From: Crambe crambe
Taxonomy: Eukaryota; Porifera; Demospongiae; Poecilosclerida; Crambeidae
DNA: 64,000 nucleotides
NCBI GenBank assembly: GCA_963924555.1
Contig: OZ004585.1
Span: 4,353,488 to 4,417,487, forward strand
Direction of reading: 5' to 3'
The notes beneath the pieces are model-generated. The model did not search any database and was not told where the DNA came from. It worked only from the letters and a program-made list of their open reading frames with translations. Position numbers and translations under genes: made by a program. Each line of letters opens with the position of its first letter. Position 1 is the first letter of the stretch. Below, piece by piece: positions 12,383-24,100 of the stretch.

Positions 12383-13209
12383 GAAAGGAAAAAAATTTAT
12401 GCTAAATAAAAAGGCCATGTAGGATTAGTCTGTACTTTAACAGTTTCTGTCAACAAAAATCAAAATTATGCTGCCTTCAATAATAATCCATACATCACTG
12501 CTTCCCACCAAGCTGCTTTAATTGTTTATGTCAGTATAAAAGTGTTCTGCTTGGTTTAGGCAGTGATGTAGGGATTATTATTGAAGGCAGCATAATTTTG
12601 ATTATTGTTGACAAAAACTGTTAAAGTCTACATGGCCTTTTTATTTAGCATAATTTTTTTTTCCTTTCACTTGTTTGTTTACTTCTTGTATGATATAAGG
12701 TTGCATATTGTTTTCAAGTAAAAATAGCTGGTTGGCACGCACGTACATGCACGTTATAGTGACAGATGCGCGCGCATGACAAATGATGTCATTTTAAAAT
12801 GGCTGACATAGAAAAGTCGTTCGATATGAGTGATTATTTTGAAGGGAAACTGTGGATATAACGATGGTAAAAGCACATTGTGTGGTTATAACTGCACAAG
12901 TTGATATGAATTTCATTGTCGTATGTGAAAGGATCATGGAGTTACAACCGTCAAAGAAGATGATGATGATGAACGAATTATAAAAAAATTTACATTTAGG
13001 CAGCGGCTGGTGCCGATCGTTGACGCTGTTCTGGAGGAGTTTGAGTGGTCATATCATCTTCTGCATTGTTTTCCAGATGTAAGAAGTTTAGTTGAGCCTG
13101 TAGCAAGAATAGAAGAGATACAGAGAGTCTAGTTTGTATTGTTCTAATGAGAGAAGCCATGCCCATTCCGTACTAACCCTACATAGAGAGTGCTACCGCA
13201 CTCTCTGAT
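12383..13209. mobile_element. foldback element ending in TAGGGAT hairpin, copy 1
   Basis: 12383-12668 is a palindrome with ends GAAAGGAAAAAAATTTATGC and TAAATAAAAAGGCCATG. It is followed by a unique-looking 500-bp body and finishes with the hairpin ACCCTACATAGAGAGTGCTA / CCGCACTCTCTGAT at 13174-13209. The same order (palindrome, then GGTTGGCAC...GTGACAGA, then hairpin) is found at 23757-24202, so the foldback head and hairpin tail belong to one element. Confidence 0.8.
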
Positions 13210-13299
13210 ATAACAATATTAACATCCTAACTTCTGTGTATCGAGAAAAAAATGCCATAAAATATCATTTAATACATCCTGACTTCTGCTATTATTAGG

Positions 13300-13650
13300 T
13301 AGAATATTTGAATGTAAAAAGACATTTCTAACAAATTGTAGAGTTGTGTATATAGGATGACCATAAAAAATGAAAGAGCAAGGATAGTTGAGATTACAGA
13401 AGGATAAAAATTAAATGTCAGGGCACTGTCACAAGGCGATGTACCCATGTTTGACTTCATTGGCCTTTCATATAATCTCAACTTCATCTTAGTTTGCGTG
13501 AGCCAGCCAATTTATTACCTGGAGATAGCTATAGCTAGTCTGGTGACTATATAGAACCAGGTTTTTGTGTATAGGTACATGCATGGTGTCGGAACGTTGA
13601 CACCAGAATCTGATTGGGAATCTGGTTGGTTGTGATCATACTCAAAGTCA
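13300..13650. repeat. diverged 340-bp repeat, copy A
   Basis: Matches 14395-14745 in direct orientation (shared words include GGATAGTTGAGATTA, TAAATGTCAGGGCAC and GATTGGGAATCTG). Copies are clearly diverged. A solo LTR lies between them. Confidence 0.8.
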
Positions 13651-13709
13651 AAGCCCACTTTCAGATCTGATAGCTATCATGTAGTGAGCGACCTAACTCT
13701 GATCAGGTC

Positions 13710-14223
13710 TGTGGAGGGACAGCCTCCACGTGAGGTGACCCATGGCAGTGCCATGTAGGGGAATGTACATGTGTGTGTGTATAATTTTGTATCACCATGT
13801 GTAATGAATGTATGTATCCATTATTATAATGTATGTAATTCTGTAATCACAACATGCCCTTTATGTTCGTGTACATGTGTAATTCTGTATCATCTTGTGT
13901 ATGTGTTAATCCATGTTCTAATCATTATTGTGTCACCTCTCATCAATGTCTTATGTGTGTGTGAATACGTTGTATGTGTTGACAAACTTATAGTGTGTGT
14001 GTTACTATGTTTAGTTTGACGAGGTGAAGGGTATAAAAGCATCCACCTCATTTTTATCTGTTGATTTTTGTCTTACTCATGTGAATAATAATTTAATACT
14101 TATCTATTCCTGATCCTGCGCTGGGTAAAACTAGCTGGGGCCATAGACAGAATCCTGGTGGCAGCAACCCTCTTACGTGGCGGCAACTGACGGAGTTTAA
14201 ACCCTCCAGCTCATCCCCCCACA
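13710..14223 (+). mobile_element. solo LTR (514 bp) with AGGTC target-site duplication
   Basis: Begins TGTGGAGGGACAGCC and ends CATCCCCCCACA, so the terminal TGTGG/CCACA is inverted. It is flanked by the same 5 bases, AGGTC, at 13705-13709 and 14224-14228. A TATA box (GGTATAAAAGC, 14030-14040) lies about 180 bp before the 3' end, as expected for an LTR promoter. No internal retroelement sequence is attached, so this is a solo LTR left by recombination. The interior holds a (TG)n-rich stretch. Confidence 0.88.
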
Positions 14224-14242
14224 AGGTCATACTCATTGATGT

Positions 14243-14289
14243 ATCAGAGAGTGCACTAGCTAGCACTCTCTACTAGCTATAGGGATGAC
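14243..14289 (+). repeat. TAGGGAT hairpin (copy)
   Basis: ATCAGAGAGTGC, loop, GCACTCTCT, then AGGGATGAC. It lies 15 bp beyond the solo LTR. Confidence 0.7.
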
Positions 14290-14394
14290 ACAGCATGCTC
14301 CATAGACTTAATATTATAAAGTACCAGCCAGGCTATGAATATGATTACAAACCTATAATATTATGCTAACTCCTCTGATCATAGTGCTATATTT

Positions 14395-14745
14395 GAAACA
14401 TGTAATAAGTAAAAAAAACATTTCTAACAAAATGTTAGAGTGGTATATAGGATGACATAGCTAGCTAAAAAGTGAAAGAACAAGGATAGTTGAGATTATG
14501 GAAGGATAAAATTAAATGTCAGGGCACCCACACAAAGTAATGTACCCATGTTTAACTTCATAGGCCTCTCGACTTCATCTTAGTCTTGCTATGCACGAGC
14601 CATCCTATTTATTACCCTGAGATAGCTAATCTGGTGGCTATAATTAGCTATGGAACCAGGTTTTTGTGTACATTATGTTGGAACGTTGACACCAAAATCT
14701 GATTGGGAATCTGATTGGTTGTGACGATATGTGACATATTCAAAT
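14395..14745. repeat. diverged 340-bp repeat, copy B
   Basis: Direct partner of 13300-13650; see that entry. Confidence 0.8.
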
Positions 14746-14887
14746 CCAAGGCAGTGCTACTCTAGTGACTAAGCTGTGGAGAAAGTTGTAATTGCAGGCT
14801 ACAGAATAGGCTACCGCCTGGCTGGAAACCCCACCCAGATAACTCAACAGCTAAGGAATTGAAGTACAAAGAGTCATACTTTACTTA

Positions 14888-16440
14888 GGGTGTCTTGATT
14901 CGGTGGAATGGACTAGTGGAATGGAATAGTGGAATGGAATACTGGAATGGTGGAATGCTTCAGAGGGCATACCTTATCAAGATCATCCAGCACATTATTG
15001 TCTAGATTGGTGGAATGGGAATAAACTGGAATCTAAGATTTAGATTAGCTATTAACACATGTTCCGACTTTGGCTTCCATGTTCTATTATTGCATGGGTA
15101 TTAAATCTGTGCAACAATTGTACCAATTCAGATGCAGGAATCTATAGCATATATCAGCAGTTAAAAGTGGATGTAGCAGCTTTGTGTTAAACATAACCAT
15201 GAAAAAAATTGCTTTTGCAGAGGGTTGGAGTGCACAAGAGGAGACATGATCATGTTGATCACCTGTTACTACTATGGATGTTTGCTGAGTAATATATCTA
15301 CATATCACTTGAAGGTAGCTAGTAGCTATAGGCCCGTGGATTGGGAACAGTGGAATGGAATACAGTGCACAAGAGGAGACGTGATCATGTTGATAATGTT
15401 GACTACTACTATGGATGTTTGCTGAGTAACATATCTACATATCACTTGAAGGTAGCTAGTAGGGCCATGGATTGGGAACAGTGGAATGGAATACTGGACT
15501 AGAATACTACCAATACTATTGATCTAGCTAGTAGCTAGCTAGCTATTAGGCCCAGTTAACCTATAATTCATTTCTTCAATGCTAACAAACATGCCCGTAC
15601 CAACAATTGCATGTATGATAGCTAATTAAGTGATTGTTATTACTGAAACCTAATATAGAACTTGTAAGATCCCAGATAAATAATGCTGGCATCATTTTTT
15701 TTGAGTAGCTAGCTATATATCTAGAAATGTTGAGTAATATTAGTTTATAGCTACAGTATCAGTCTGACCAGATGGTAATATGGAATGTGGATGTGGGATT
15801 CAGCAAATGACAGATAAAATACTCAAGAGCTGCATGCCTATTAGCTACCTTCAAGTGATATGTAGATATGTATTTTCATTACTCAGCAAACATCCTCAGG
15901 GAACTATAGGTGATCAACATAATCACATCTCTTGTGTTGTGCACTCCAACCCTCTGCAAAAGCAATTTTTTCATGGTTATATTTAACACAAAGCTGCTAT
16001 ATCCACCTTTAACTGCATCACACTGATGCATCTGAATTGGTACAATTGTTGCTAGCAATCACAGATTTAAGAGTCAACAGATTTAAGAGTCAAGCTATGA
16101 TCAGCCCATAGATACACCATGATTAGCCTAACTGTTACCAAACTTCACACAACAATCAAATGCCACGTGCTTAAATTTTCTTCTTCTTCTTCTTCTTCTT
16201 CTCTTCCTCCCACGCGTACCTTTTTCGATCCGCCTGCAAAGTGCATGCATGTACGTGCCAGGGAACGGGGCTAGCATGCAAATCGAGCAAGCCACTGAAG
16301 TCTCCAAAGTTGAACGCGCTGGACGATCATGATGAAATAAGCCTTTAAGTTTTAGAGCATTCCACCATTCCAGTATTCCATTCCACTATTCCATTCCACT
16401 ATTCCATTCCACTAGTCCATTCCACCGAATCAAGACACCC
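14888..16440. mobile_element. 1.55-kb foldback DNA element with 9-bp TSD
   Basis: Terminal inverted repeats of at least 65 bp start GGGTGTCTTGATTCGGTGGA and run into GGAATGGAATA-type repeats; the right end is the mirror image, ending AAGACACCC. The flanks carry CTTTACTTA at 14879-14887 and again at 16441-16449, a 9-bp target-site duplication. Inside, 15120-15320 is again inverted at 15840-16060, so the element is a long foldback; part of the left arm (15340-15470) is also duplicated directly. No transposase frame. A 9-bp TSD with long TIRs is typical of Mutator-like elements, so a MULE-mobilised element is the best guess. Confidence 0.85.
16180..16202. repeat. (TTC)n microsatellite
   Basis: About seven TTC units inside the foldback element's right arm. 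Confidence 0.85.
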
Positions 16441-16727
16441 CTTTACTTACTTGACCTAGTTTTATCTACTAGCTAAGCTTATTAGCTGACAATCAAAATA
16501 GGATCTGGCTTATAGAGTGAGACTAGATAGCTAATTAAATAAGCTTACTCTACTAAATCAGTACAAATTAACTAACTAGCTACATGTAGCTAGCAAAACA
16601 AGCATGCAAGATTCTTTTTTTGGATCCCCTGCTAGCTATTATACCCTGGCTTTATGTTTCTTGTCTCACCTGGCTACGAAAAACACCTAGTGTACAGACG
16701 GCGAAAAGCTAGAAGTCGCTGGATTCT

Positions 16728-16892
16728 TTTCTTCTTAGACAACTCGAATCATTCAAGCTAATTCTATCAGCTACAATCTTTTGTACTCGTCAATCCTCGA
16801 AAGAGTCGATGTAAACACTGCGGAGGACAGCACTCGACCTAACTTAATTATTGGAAGCCATTTTTTTCATAATACGCATGCGCATGTATATG
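16728..16892. repeat. dispersed repeat, copy 1 (partner at 28895-29093)
   Basis: Shares CGATCTTTTNTACTCGTNNATC, CTCGAAAGAGTCGATG, ACAGCACTCGAC and ATACGCATGCGCATGTAT with 28895-29093 in the same orientation. Family unknown. Confidence 0.7.
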
Positions 16893-16937
16893 ATATCGAA
16901 ATTAGCGTAATGATTTTGACCACGCCCACACAACTAG

Positions 16938-17530
16938 ATATGTGACTGGCTCTGGAAAAACCCTCCGTCCAGCGAAAATTTAAAATGGTAATCTATGGCC
17001 CTTTGGCTCTTTATTGCGCAAATTTCAAAGCTATAGCTTTTACGAGGCCTGAGGAACAGCTCTTAGAAAGATTGAGGTAGCGTCCATTAGCGTTATTGTT
17101 TTTTCGAGAAAAGCTGACTAAGCAGCGTGAACATTATTTCCGGATATGCTCGTGCACTATTAAAATCGACGGTGGGTGGGGTTTCGAACTGTAGTTGGTA
17201 AGAAGCTAGTTTCTTGCCTTTTGGCTCAAGAATAGGTCATATTTCTAAGCACATAAGCTGGAAAGCTAGCCTAAAGTTCAATGAATTTCAGCCTGACTCT
17301 CAGTTATTAGAATCTCCGTGCATGAAGCTTCAATGGCTGACTAGCGCTTCATTTGAAGCCTTTGTACTTGTAGTCTGAGCTCCAAACTTTGTCTGTGCTT
17401 TGTTCAAGGATCATAGTTGTCATTTATGCTGTAAAATTAGCCAAATTTTGGCACTACCAACTAAACGTGCTCGTATCTGATAATTGATTTTTTCACCAGA
17501 CGGAGGGTTTTCCCAGAGCCGGTCACATAT
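16938..17530. mobile_element. TIR element (593 bp)
   Basis: ATATGTGACTGGCTCTGGAA at the left is mirrored by TTCCCAGAGCCGGTCACATAT at the right, and the inverted repeat continues into ACCCTCCGTC; about 32 bp in total. No open frame. The palindromic outermost ATATGTG makes the TSD ambiguous. Confidence 0.78.
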
Positions 17531-17793
17531 TTCTTCATCGCTGGAGGAGAATATTTGGAGTGATATCTTCAAACTCGGCTCCTGGTATAAGTGGGCTTAT
17601 TGATGGATCTACTGTACTCCCCCTGTTAACCCATTTGAAGAAATCATGGCTACCTGCAACTATTAAACTTTTTTTAATACTTCTGACCTCTGAACTCATA
17701 ACATTCACATCATCATTATAATCATGCCAATATTATATATGCTTGTGCCCCTCCTTTCCTGGTCATCTCCATTCCTGTATTCACCAGAATCTA

Positions 17794-17879
17794 GTCTCGC
17801 GTGGCCAGACCCTTTACCAACCGCAGCACGGATGAATATATCCATGCTGCAGTTGGTAAAGGGTCTGGCCACGCGAGAC
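17794..17879. mobile_element. 86-bp perfect hairpin MITE with TA target site
   Basis: GTCTCGCGTGGCCAGACCCT is followed, after a short loop, by its exact reverse complement AGGGTCTGGCCACGCGAGAC. It is flanked by TA on both sides, consistent with a Tc1/mariner-type MITE. Confidence 0.82.
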
Positions 17880-18021
17880 TATGGCCAAAATCCAATTGTA
17901 CATTGTGATGCTAAAAAAAGCCAGATTTGATTTGCATTTTTCTTGAGCTGCTCCTCAAAATAGCCAAAATTAGTACCCTAAATTTTAAAAGTCAGACTCT
18001 ATGCTAATAATAGTTACCTTA

Positions 18022-18225
18022 AGGTAAATAAAAAGTAAAGTGGGATAGCCATAAAATTTAGCTATTACTATTCCTATCACTCTTCTCCTAATTTCAATAA
18101 CCACACCTATATCCAACTTTAATCCCCTCTTCAGCAACAAATGAGTCAAGTAACCACCCATCACCAAACTCAAGAACCACAGCAATATTACAAAACTACT
18201 ATCCCTACTTCACTCCTAGGCCTCA
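18022..18225. mobile_element. half copy of foldback MITE
   Basis: Diverged match to one arm of the palindrome at 39153-39664 (AAATAAAAAGTAAAGTGGGA, CATCACCAAACTCAAGAA, CCCTACTTCACTCCTAGGCC). The second arm is missing. Confidence 0.75.
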
Positions 18226-18867
18226 CTGTGTGGTATCATGTAGGTTAAGTTTAGTGGATTATATATCTAAATTTACTTCATTGCCTCGTTAGCTACTTCT
18301 GCATCGATGCTTTCAATTTGAGTGATTCATTAATTCTGTGCCATTTTCCTTGAATGTATAAACTGTGTCACATTTACTTAGAGGTAGAGGGAAGCTATAG
18401 GCCGAGAAAGTGGTGATACAGTATATCAGTACACGTATAGCTACTGGTCAGGCATAGCTGTAGCATGCATGCAGTTTTACTGCAGTGAACCTATAGCTAA
18501 TTATAGAATATAGAAAGAGGTGTGATACTGGGAACTGGATTGAGAGCACATTCCATTAATAATTATGATGATCTTGGGTAAACTGAGCATGCATACTCAC
18601 CTACACTTGTACCTAAAGTGGTCCCTGGATTATATGACCACACCTTGGGATGGCAGAAAGTGAAAAGTGGTCTAATATTGCATGTGGTCTCTATATTATA
18701 AAAGAAAGGACCAATGGTCTAGGGTCTTGTAATCCAGGGTGGATTAACCATAAAGAAAGTGTCTTATTTTTGCAGTGGGCATGGTTTGACATCCAAAAGG
18801 GGTGTGGTTAGGTAAAAGTGGGCATGGCTAAGGCAAAAATTTCCCCGTGCATAAGCGCGCGGATATT

Positions 18868-18889
18868 CCCCCCCCCCCCCCCCCCCCCC
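18868..18889. repeat. C22 tract
   Basis: Homopolymer C inside a GCGCGCGGATATT-type repeat; it could form G4 or i-motif structures on one strand. Confidence 0.8.
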
Positions 18890-19305
18890 ATTAAAAAAAT
18901 CCTAGATAGAACCCTGGTTTGGTCTGGCCGATGTTTACTAATGGAAGCAACTGAACATGAATAGTGTAAAGGTCTTACATTAATTTGATAGATGAATTAT
19001 TCAACTTTCCTAAAATATCAGAAAGGTCATTGCCTTCACACATTTTATTAATAATTATGCATCACTAGCACTTCACATGCTGACAACTGTGCTGATCAAT
19101 AATTTATTGAGCACATGGAAGAAATTCGTAGCTACTATTCTTATGCTATAATTATTTCTGTGTGGTAGTCTGCTGTCGGATATCTGCTCATTAACCTGGA
19201 GCTTTATTCTTGCAAACCTCTTAGGCCTAGAAAATCTTGTCCTTTTAACATAAACAAGAATTTTACTAAGTTTCATCTACTGGGAGGGGGGTGGGGGTGA
19301 AGTTT

Positions 19306-19351
19306 CCCCCCCCCCCTCCCCCCCCCCTCCCCCCCCCCCCCCCCCCCCCCC
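19306..19351. repeat. interrupted C46 tract
   Basis: C-run with two T interruptions directly followed by A9. Confidence 0.8.
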
Positions 19352-21168
19352 AAAAAAAAATATATATATTTTTCTTATGTTCATAAGGTTTATATAGCTA
19401 TACTTATTGAAAGAAATGTAATCCCCTCCCTAATAGAGTATTGGCATTTGTGAAAATGGTAGGAGAATTAACCAACAATGAGTCCTCCAAAAATAAGTAA
19501 AATTTTCTTTTGCGTTCTGTGCAGGAGGGGGCACATCACCCTCCCGCACTCTCCCCCTCACCAGTGAGCTTCTCCCCCAAAGTGAAATTCCTAGATGAAA
19601 CCCTGACTATGTATCTATAACCTTCACTGATGACCATCTTGTCTCTTCGGGTGCATGCAGCCAGGTAAGTCCTTATTTTAACGTAATTTTAATTAGTTTT
19701 CCATGAACGGGCACTGCAATGATTTCCTATGGTAGAAACAGTAACGTCTAAATAAATAAAAACTTAATAAGGGTGGGGGCCAACCACCCTAGATACATGG
19801 GTAGGTTTAATCTGACGTACATGATAGAACGGAACGGTAGTAGTGCTTCGTACTGCACTGTGTTACAGTTCTTTTAATGCTTCATTTACGTACCTGTTCA
19901 CATTAGCTAACAGAGAAACAATTTCACCAAAAAGCCGAAAAAATTCACCTATTATTTCAAATGCTATAACGCATGCCTAATTAAAATGTTGGCATTATCT
20001 AGAAAATCCTAACCATGATAATGTCAAACGTGACAGAATAAATTATTAGTTTCCTGTTGGCAGAGGACACTTTATAATAAGTGAAATGCCTGCAGCAGAA
20101 AAAAAATTGTTTTGGTGCAAAACTCTGTAGATTAGCTACTGTCAATTCTTTCTGGAATTAGGAATTACCCCACTTTACCCTATTTACAATGGTATCCAGA
20201 ATTCCAGATGCAAAAAATTAATAATGAAAGCAATCAAAATGCAGGTAGCTAACTATGTTAATCTCTTCGTTCCTCACTTGCTCATTCAGGGCACTCTGGT
20301 TGGTCCAGTTTTCACCAGATCTTTATTATCTCCACACCTACAAAGCACCATGACCCAAGCAGACAAATTGGGCATGTGCATCCAAAATTTTTCCTCGCAC
20401 AAGCACACCTGACCACTCAAAATTTCTGTGGACACACCCTGTCATTCATTACAAAAATTAGAAGGAGTCAATGTTGATCAGAAGACCTACCAGGACTTGT
20501 TGAGTTTGTTGAAGAGTAGAGAGGTCTCTGGTTATTTTTTTTGAAAAGCTTTATTTCAGTGGTTATTCAACTGCAAGCACATGCAGTGGTGCCTGTCATC
20601 CAAACACACTGACAGATTACGATTACCTTACAAAAAAAGATAGCTAACAGCAACTATAGGTGCACGAATATACACACATGTAAATGTACTTGTATGTCCA
20701 TGAAGTACTGTATTTGTATGAAATTGCTCACTCAGTGAACATTATGTGATTACATAAAAGCGAGGAAGTGAACTCATGTCCTGAGAGGAAGAATCATTGA
20801 TGAAATGTACATTCACGAAGATCTATATGCATGGTGTTTTACTGTCACACTGTGAAGGTAAGAGACTAGCTATAGCTGTATATGTATCTCCCTTATAATA
20901 AGACAGCTATGGGTGTCCAGCATTCATTTGACAATATAATATAAGTGTAGGCTACTAGCAATAATAAGAGTAGCTAGCTACTGTACTATATTATAAGAAT
21001 TTAAAAAAAAGTTTTGCACAATGTACACAAAACAAATAGTAGATGACCTAGCTACAGTATTATGTTCAATACCTGCATGTCATTAGAGACCTACAATAGC
21101 TACTTATTATGTATACATATTATTGGCTAGTTTAATGACACAAAAATGTTTCTGTTTTAGCTTAAAGC

Positions 21169-24100
21169 CTACAGGCCTAATTTTGCGGAGAAGGCTGAGA
21201 ACTCAATATATCCAGCCACTTTTTCCAGTAGTGAGTTAATTTCTTGTACCAAGTCTTCAAAAGAAGGTCTCTTTCCAGGTTCTTCATCCCAACATTGAGT
21301 AATTAGGCCATACCTGGAATATAGCAAGACTTTAGAATGGATGCTTGTGATTGGAGACTATGTTGAGTTTCATGTTCACACTGTTAACAGTTCATACGTA
21401 CATGACTCATCTATAGGTTTGATTATTGGAAAAAAATATGTATTCTTAATGAAACAGATTAAGTATAGGGATGGCTGGGTATAAGGTTCCGAAAAAAAAT
21501 TCATGAACAAGAAAACAGCGAGCCAGCAAGCAATTAGCTAAGTGTCAAATTAGCTGATAGAATTTGTGTTTGAACCATCTATAGCTATATCCTTAGGATA
21601 TTGCTGTCAGAGACAGAGTGGTGCATGGTCCCAACCAGGCAGCTGCATACATGATAAGAAGCTATAATGTTTTCAAGTTCGTACAATAAGTCTAGTGCCT
21701 CTGCCTATGTATACTATATCGCAAGACACATAGTATGCCTGGGGTGTTTTCGAGTGTAGACCTAGTACGTACGTATACAATTTCAATGAGTAATAACCTG
21801 AGAGTCACAGATAGATAGGTATTGCTAATTTTGAAGGTGTGATCTCTTCTGTTTTGCTTTGTCTTAGCTACCTGGGACCAATTAGACAGTAGAACCCATA
21901 CATACGTAGCTTCTATTGAAAGGTTGGCCTATGGCCATCCCTATAATTATTGTTTGGCAGTTTGGCCTGTACAATCCTGATTATATATCACTGTAAAAAC
22001 AAAAGTGTTTACTGCACACCATTTTGTCCCAATGCACACACTGTTTTTGCTTTTGGTGTGTGTATTGGGACAATTTAGTGTGCAGTACACACTTTCGTTT
22101 TTAGACTGCATTACCCACAGTTCTATTCCCCGTGACTTCGTGTACCAGGCCTTCCACAATCATAACTTTTGAAAGGGCCTGGGGGGACGAGGCTATTATA
22201 GCTGAGCATAATCTCATAATATGCACTGTGCACCAAATTTTGTACACCAAGTACAACAATGCTTTTCACACATTACAATGGACTGACTTAACAAAAGAAC
22301 TCACACTTGAAGGGTACAACCAGCATTACTGGGTTGCTCGAGTCTTTCTCCACTTTGGAGAAATTTAACCAAAGTGAATGGATCAATGGCAGGGTAAGGG
22401 GTGTGGCCAAGGCTGAATATTTCCCAACATGTTACTCCAAATGACCACTGAAAACAAACAAAATTAATAATTTTTGATTCCATGAAAGTGTGTCTTCTAT
22501 TTCTAATAAAAGCTAGCTATGTAGCTACAGTAAAATCTCTTAACAAGGGACGGTTTATTAATTAAAGTTGGCACAAGTTATTGTATTGTTATCAACTTTA
22601 TCGTCCAGGTGGAGAGGTGTCCTCTTCTTATGCAGAGGTTGCAAATGTGGAAGAATCAATCAGGGGGATGTCATTTGAATCCAACATTAAAACAGATCTC
22701 TTATAGCTAGCTACTTACTACATCAGTCTTCTCAGAGAAGATCCCATCAAGAAGACTTTCCAAGGCCATCCACTTGATTGGGAGTTTCACTGAGGCATTC
22801 TCCCCTTGTCTAAAATAATTAGTACTGTATATTTCTTCACTGAGGCCGAAATCTCCCACCTTTATCAAAAAATGCTCATCAATCCTGCATCAAAGTATAT
22901 AATGTGTTATACCAATAGCTCTATAGCACTCAATTTGTGGGTGCACAGGCCTAGGTATGAGATTATAATATCAGAGTACATATTTCTTAGATATAGAGTT
23001 ATACTATCAAATTTTCCTATTGATTACTGTCCATGTAGCTAGCCTTGAACCCAGCCTCATTTTTTCTTTTCAGAGGCAGAAACGCCTGGGGGTGGGGGAC
23101 TGATGGCATTTACCATGTCTAATGTTATCAAGATATCCATCATCATAAGTTCATGGAATGAGAAAGTTCGATAAAATTCTTCCCCCCCCCCTAGTATCTG
23201 CTTAATTTTGGGCAGGGGAAAATGAGAGCCTGGTGTCAACTGTTTGCACATGCACCAATTTTCCCCCGAAGGATTTCCACTTGCTATAGCTACATGATTG
23301 TAATAATTAGCTAATAATGGGCACAGTTCACAATTATTAAGATAACAAAACTAGCAACAGAGAAACTTGGCATTCCCAAAATTTCCTCAGTAATCTACGA
23401 TGGGAATATATACTTCCACTTCTCCTGCAGACTAACAAGTGAGTGCAAGAGAAGATCCCTGAAGTTTTGGTCCCCCTGATGCCCCCTCACTATGAGAAGT
23501 CCTGAGCCCAGGACTGACTCTTTTCCGATGGACTTAGCCAACTATGTATGCTCTGGAGTTCTTTGAAAAATCTTCACTAAGTGAAAATCTGGTACTTTTT
23601 GCCTTGGCACCGAAGTGCTGAGGCACAGTGCTGCAGGCAACTATCTATTATGGTACGTTGGTAGCATGTGCAAATAGTCATAAGCATGCACATGACCTTG
23701 ACGTGAGAAAGCAGAAAGAGAGCCAAGCAGCAAGAGCAGAGACAGTACTATATAGTAAAAGGAAAAAAATTTATGCTAAATAAAAAGGCCATATAGGGTT
23801 AGTCTGTACTTTAACAGTTTCTGTCAACAAAAATCAAATTATGCTGCCTTCAATAATAATCCCTACATCACTGCCTCCCACCAAGCTGCTTTAATTGTTC
23901 ATGTCAGTATAAAAGTGTTCTGCTTGGTTTAGGCAGTGATGTAGGGATTATTATTGAAGGCAGCATAATTGTTGACAGAAACTGTTAAAGTACAGACTAA
24001 CCCTACATGGCCTCTTTATTTAGCATAATTTTTTTTTCTTTCACTAGTTTGTTTACTTTTTGTACGACCTTAGAATATAATATTGTTTTCCAAGTAAAAA

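Larger units (their letters stand above)
17881..21168. other. non-coding region 3' of the kinase gene
   Basis: No gene recognised. Contents: a half copy of the GAAGTAGGGAT foldback family (18022-18225), fragments of the GTGGGCATGG/GCGCGCGGATATT repeat (18775-18890, 19490-19610), and C-runs at 18868-18889 and 19306-19351. Confidence 0.5.

Noticed and set aside
22529..22560. pogo/Tigger-like terminal repeat (CAGTAAAATCTCTTAACAAG)
   Set aside because: Only one end is visible and no partner inverted copy was found within the intron, so no element can be defined. A similar word at 53395 (CAGTGGAACCTTTATAGAGG) also stands alone.
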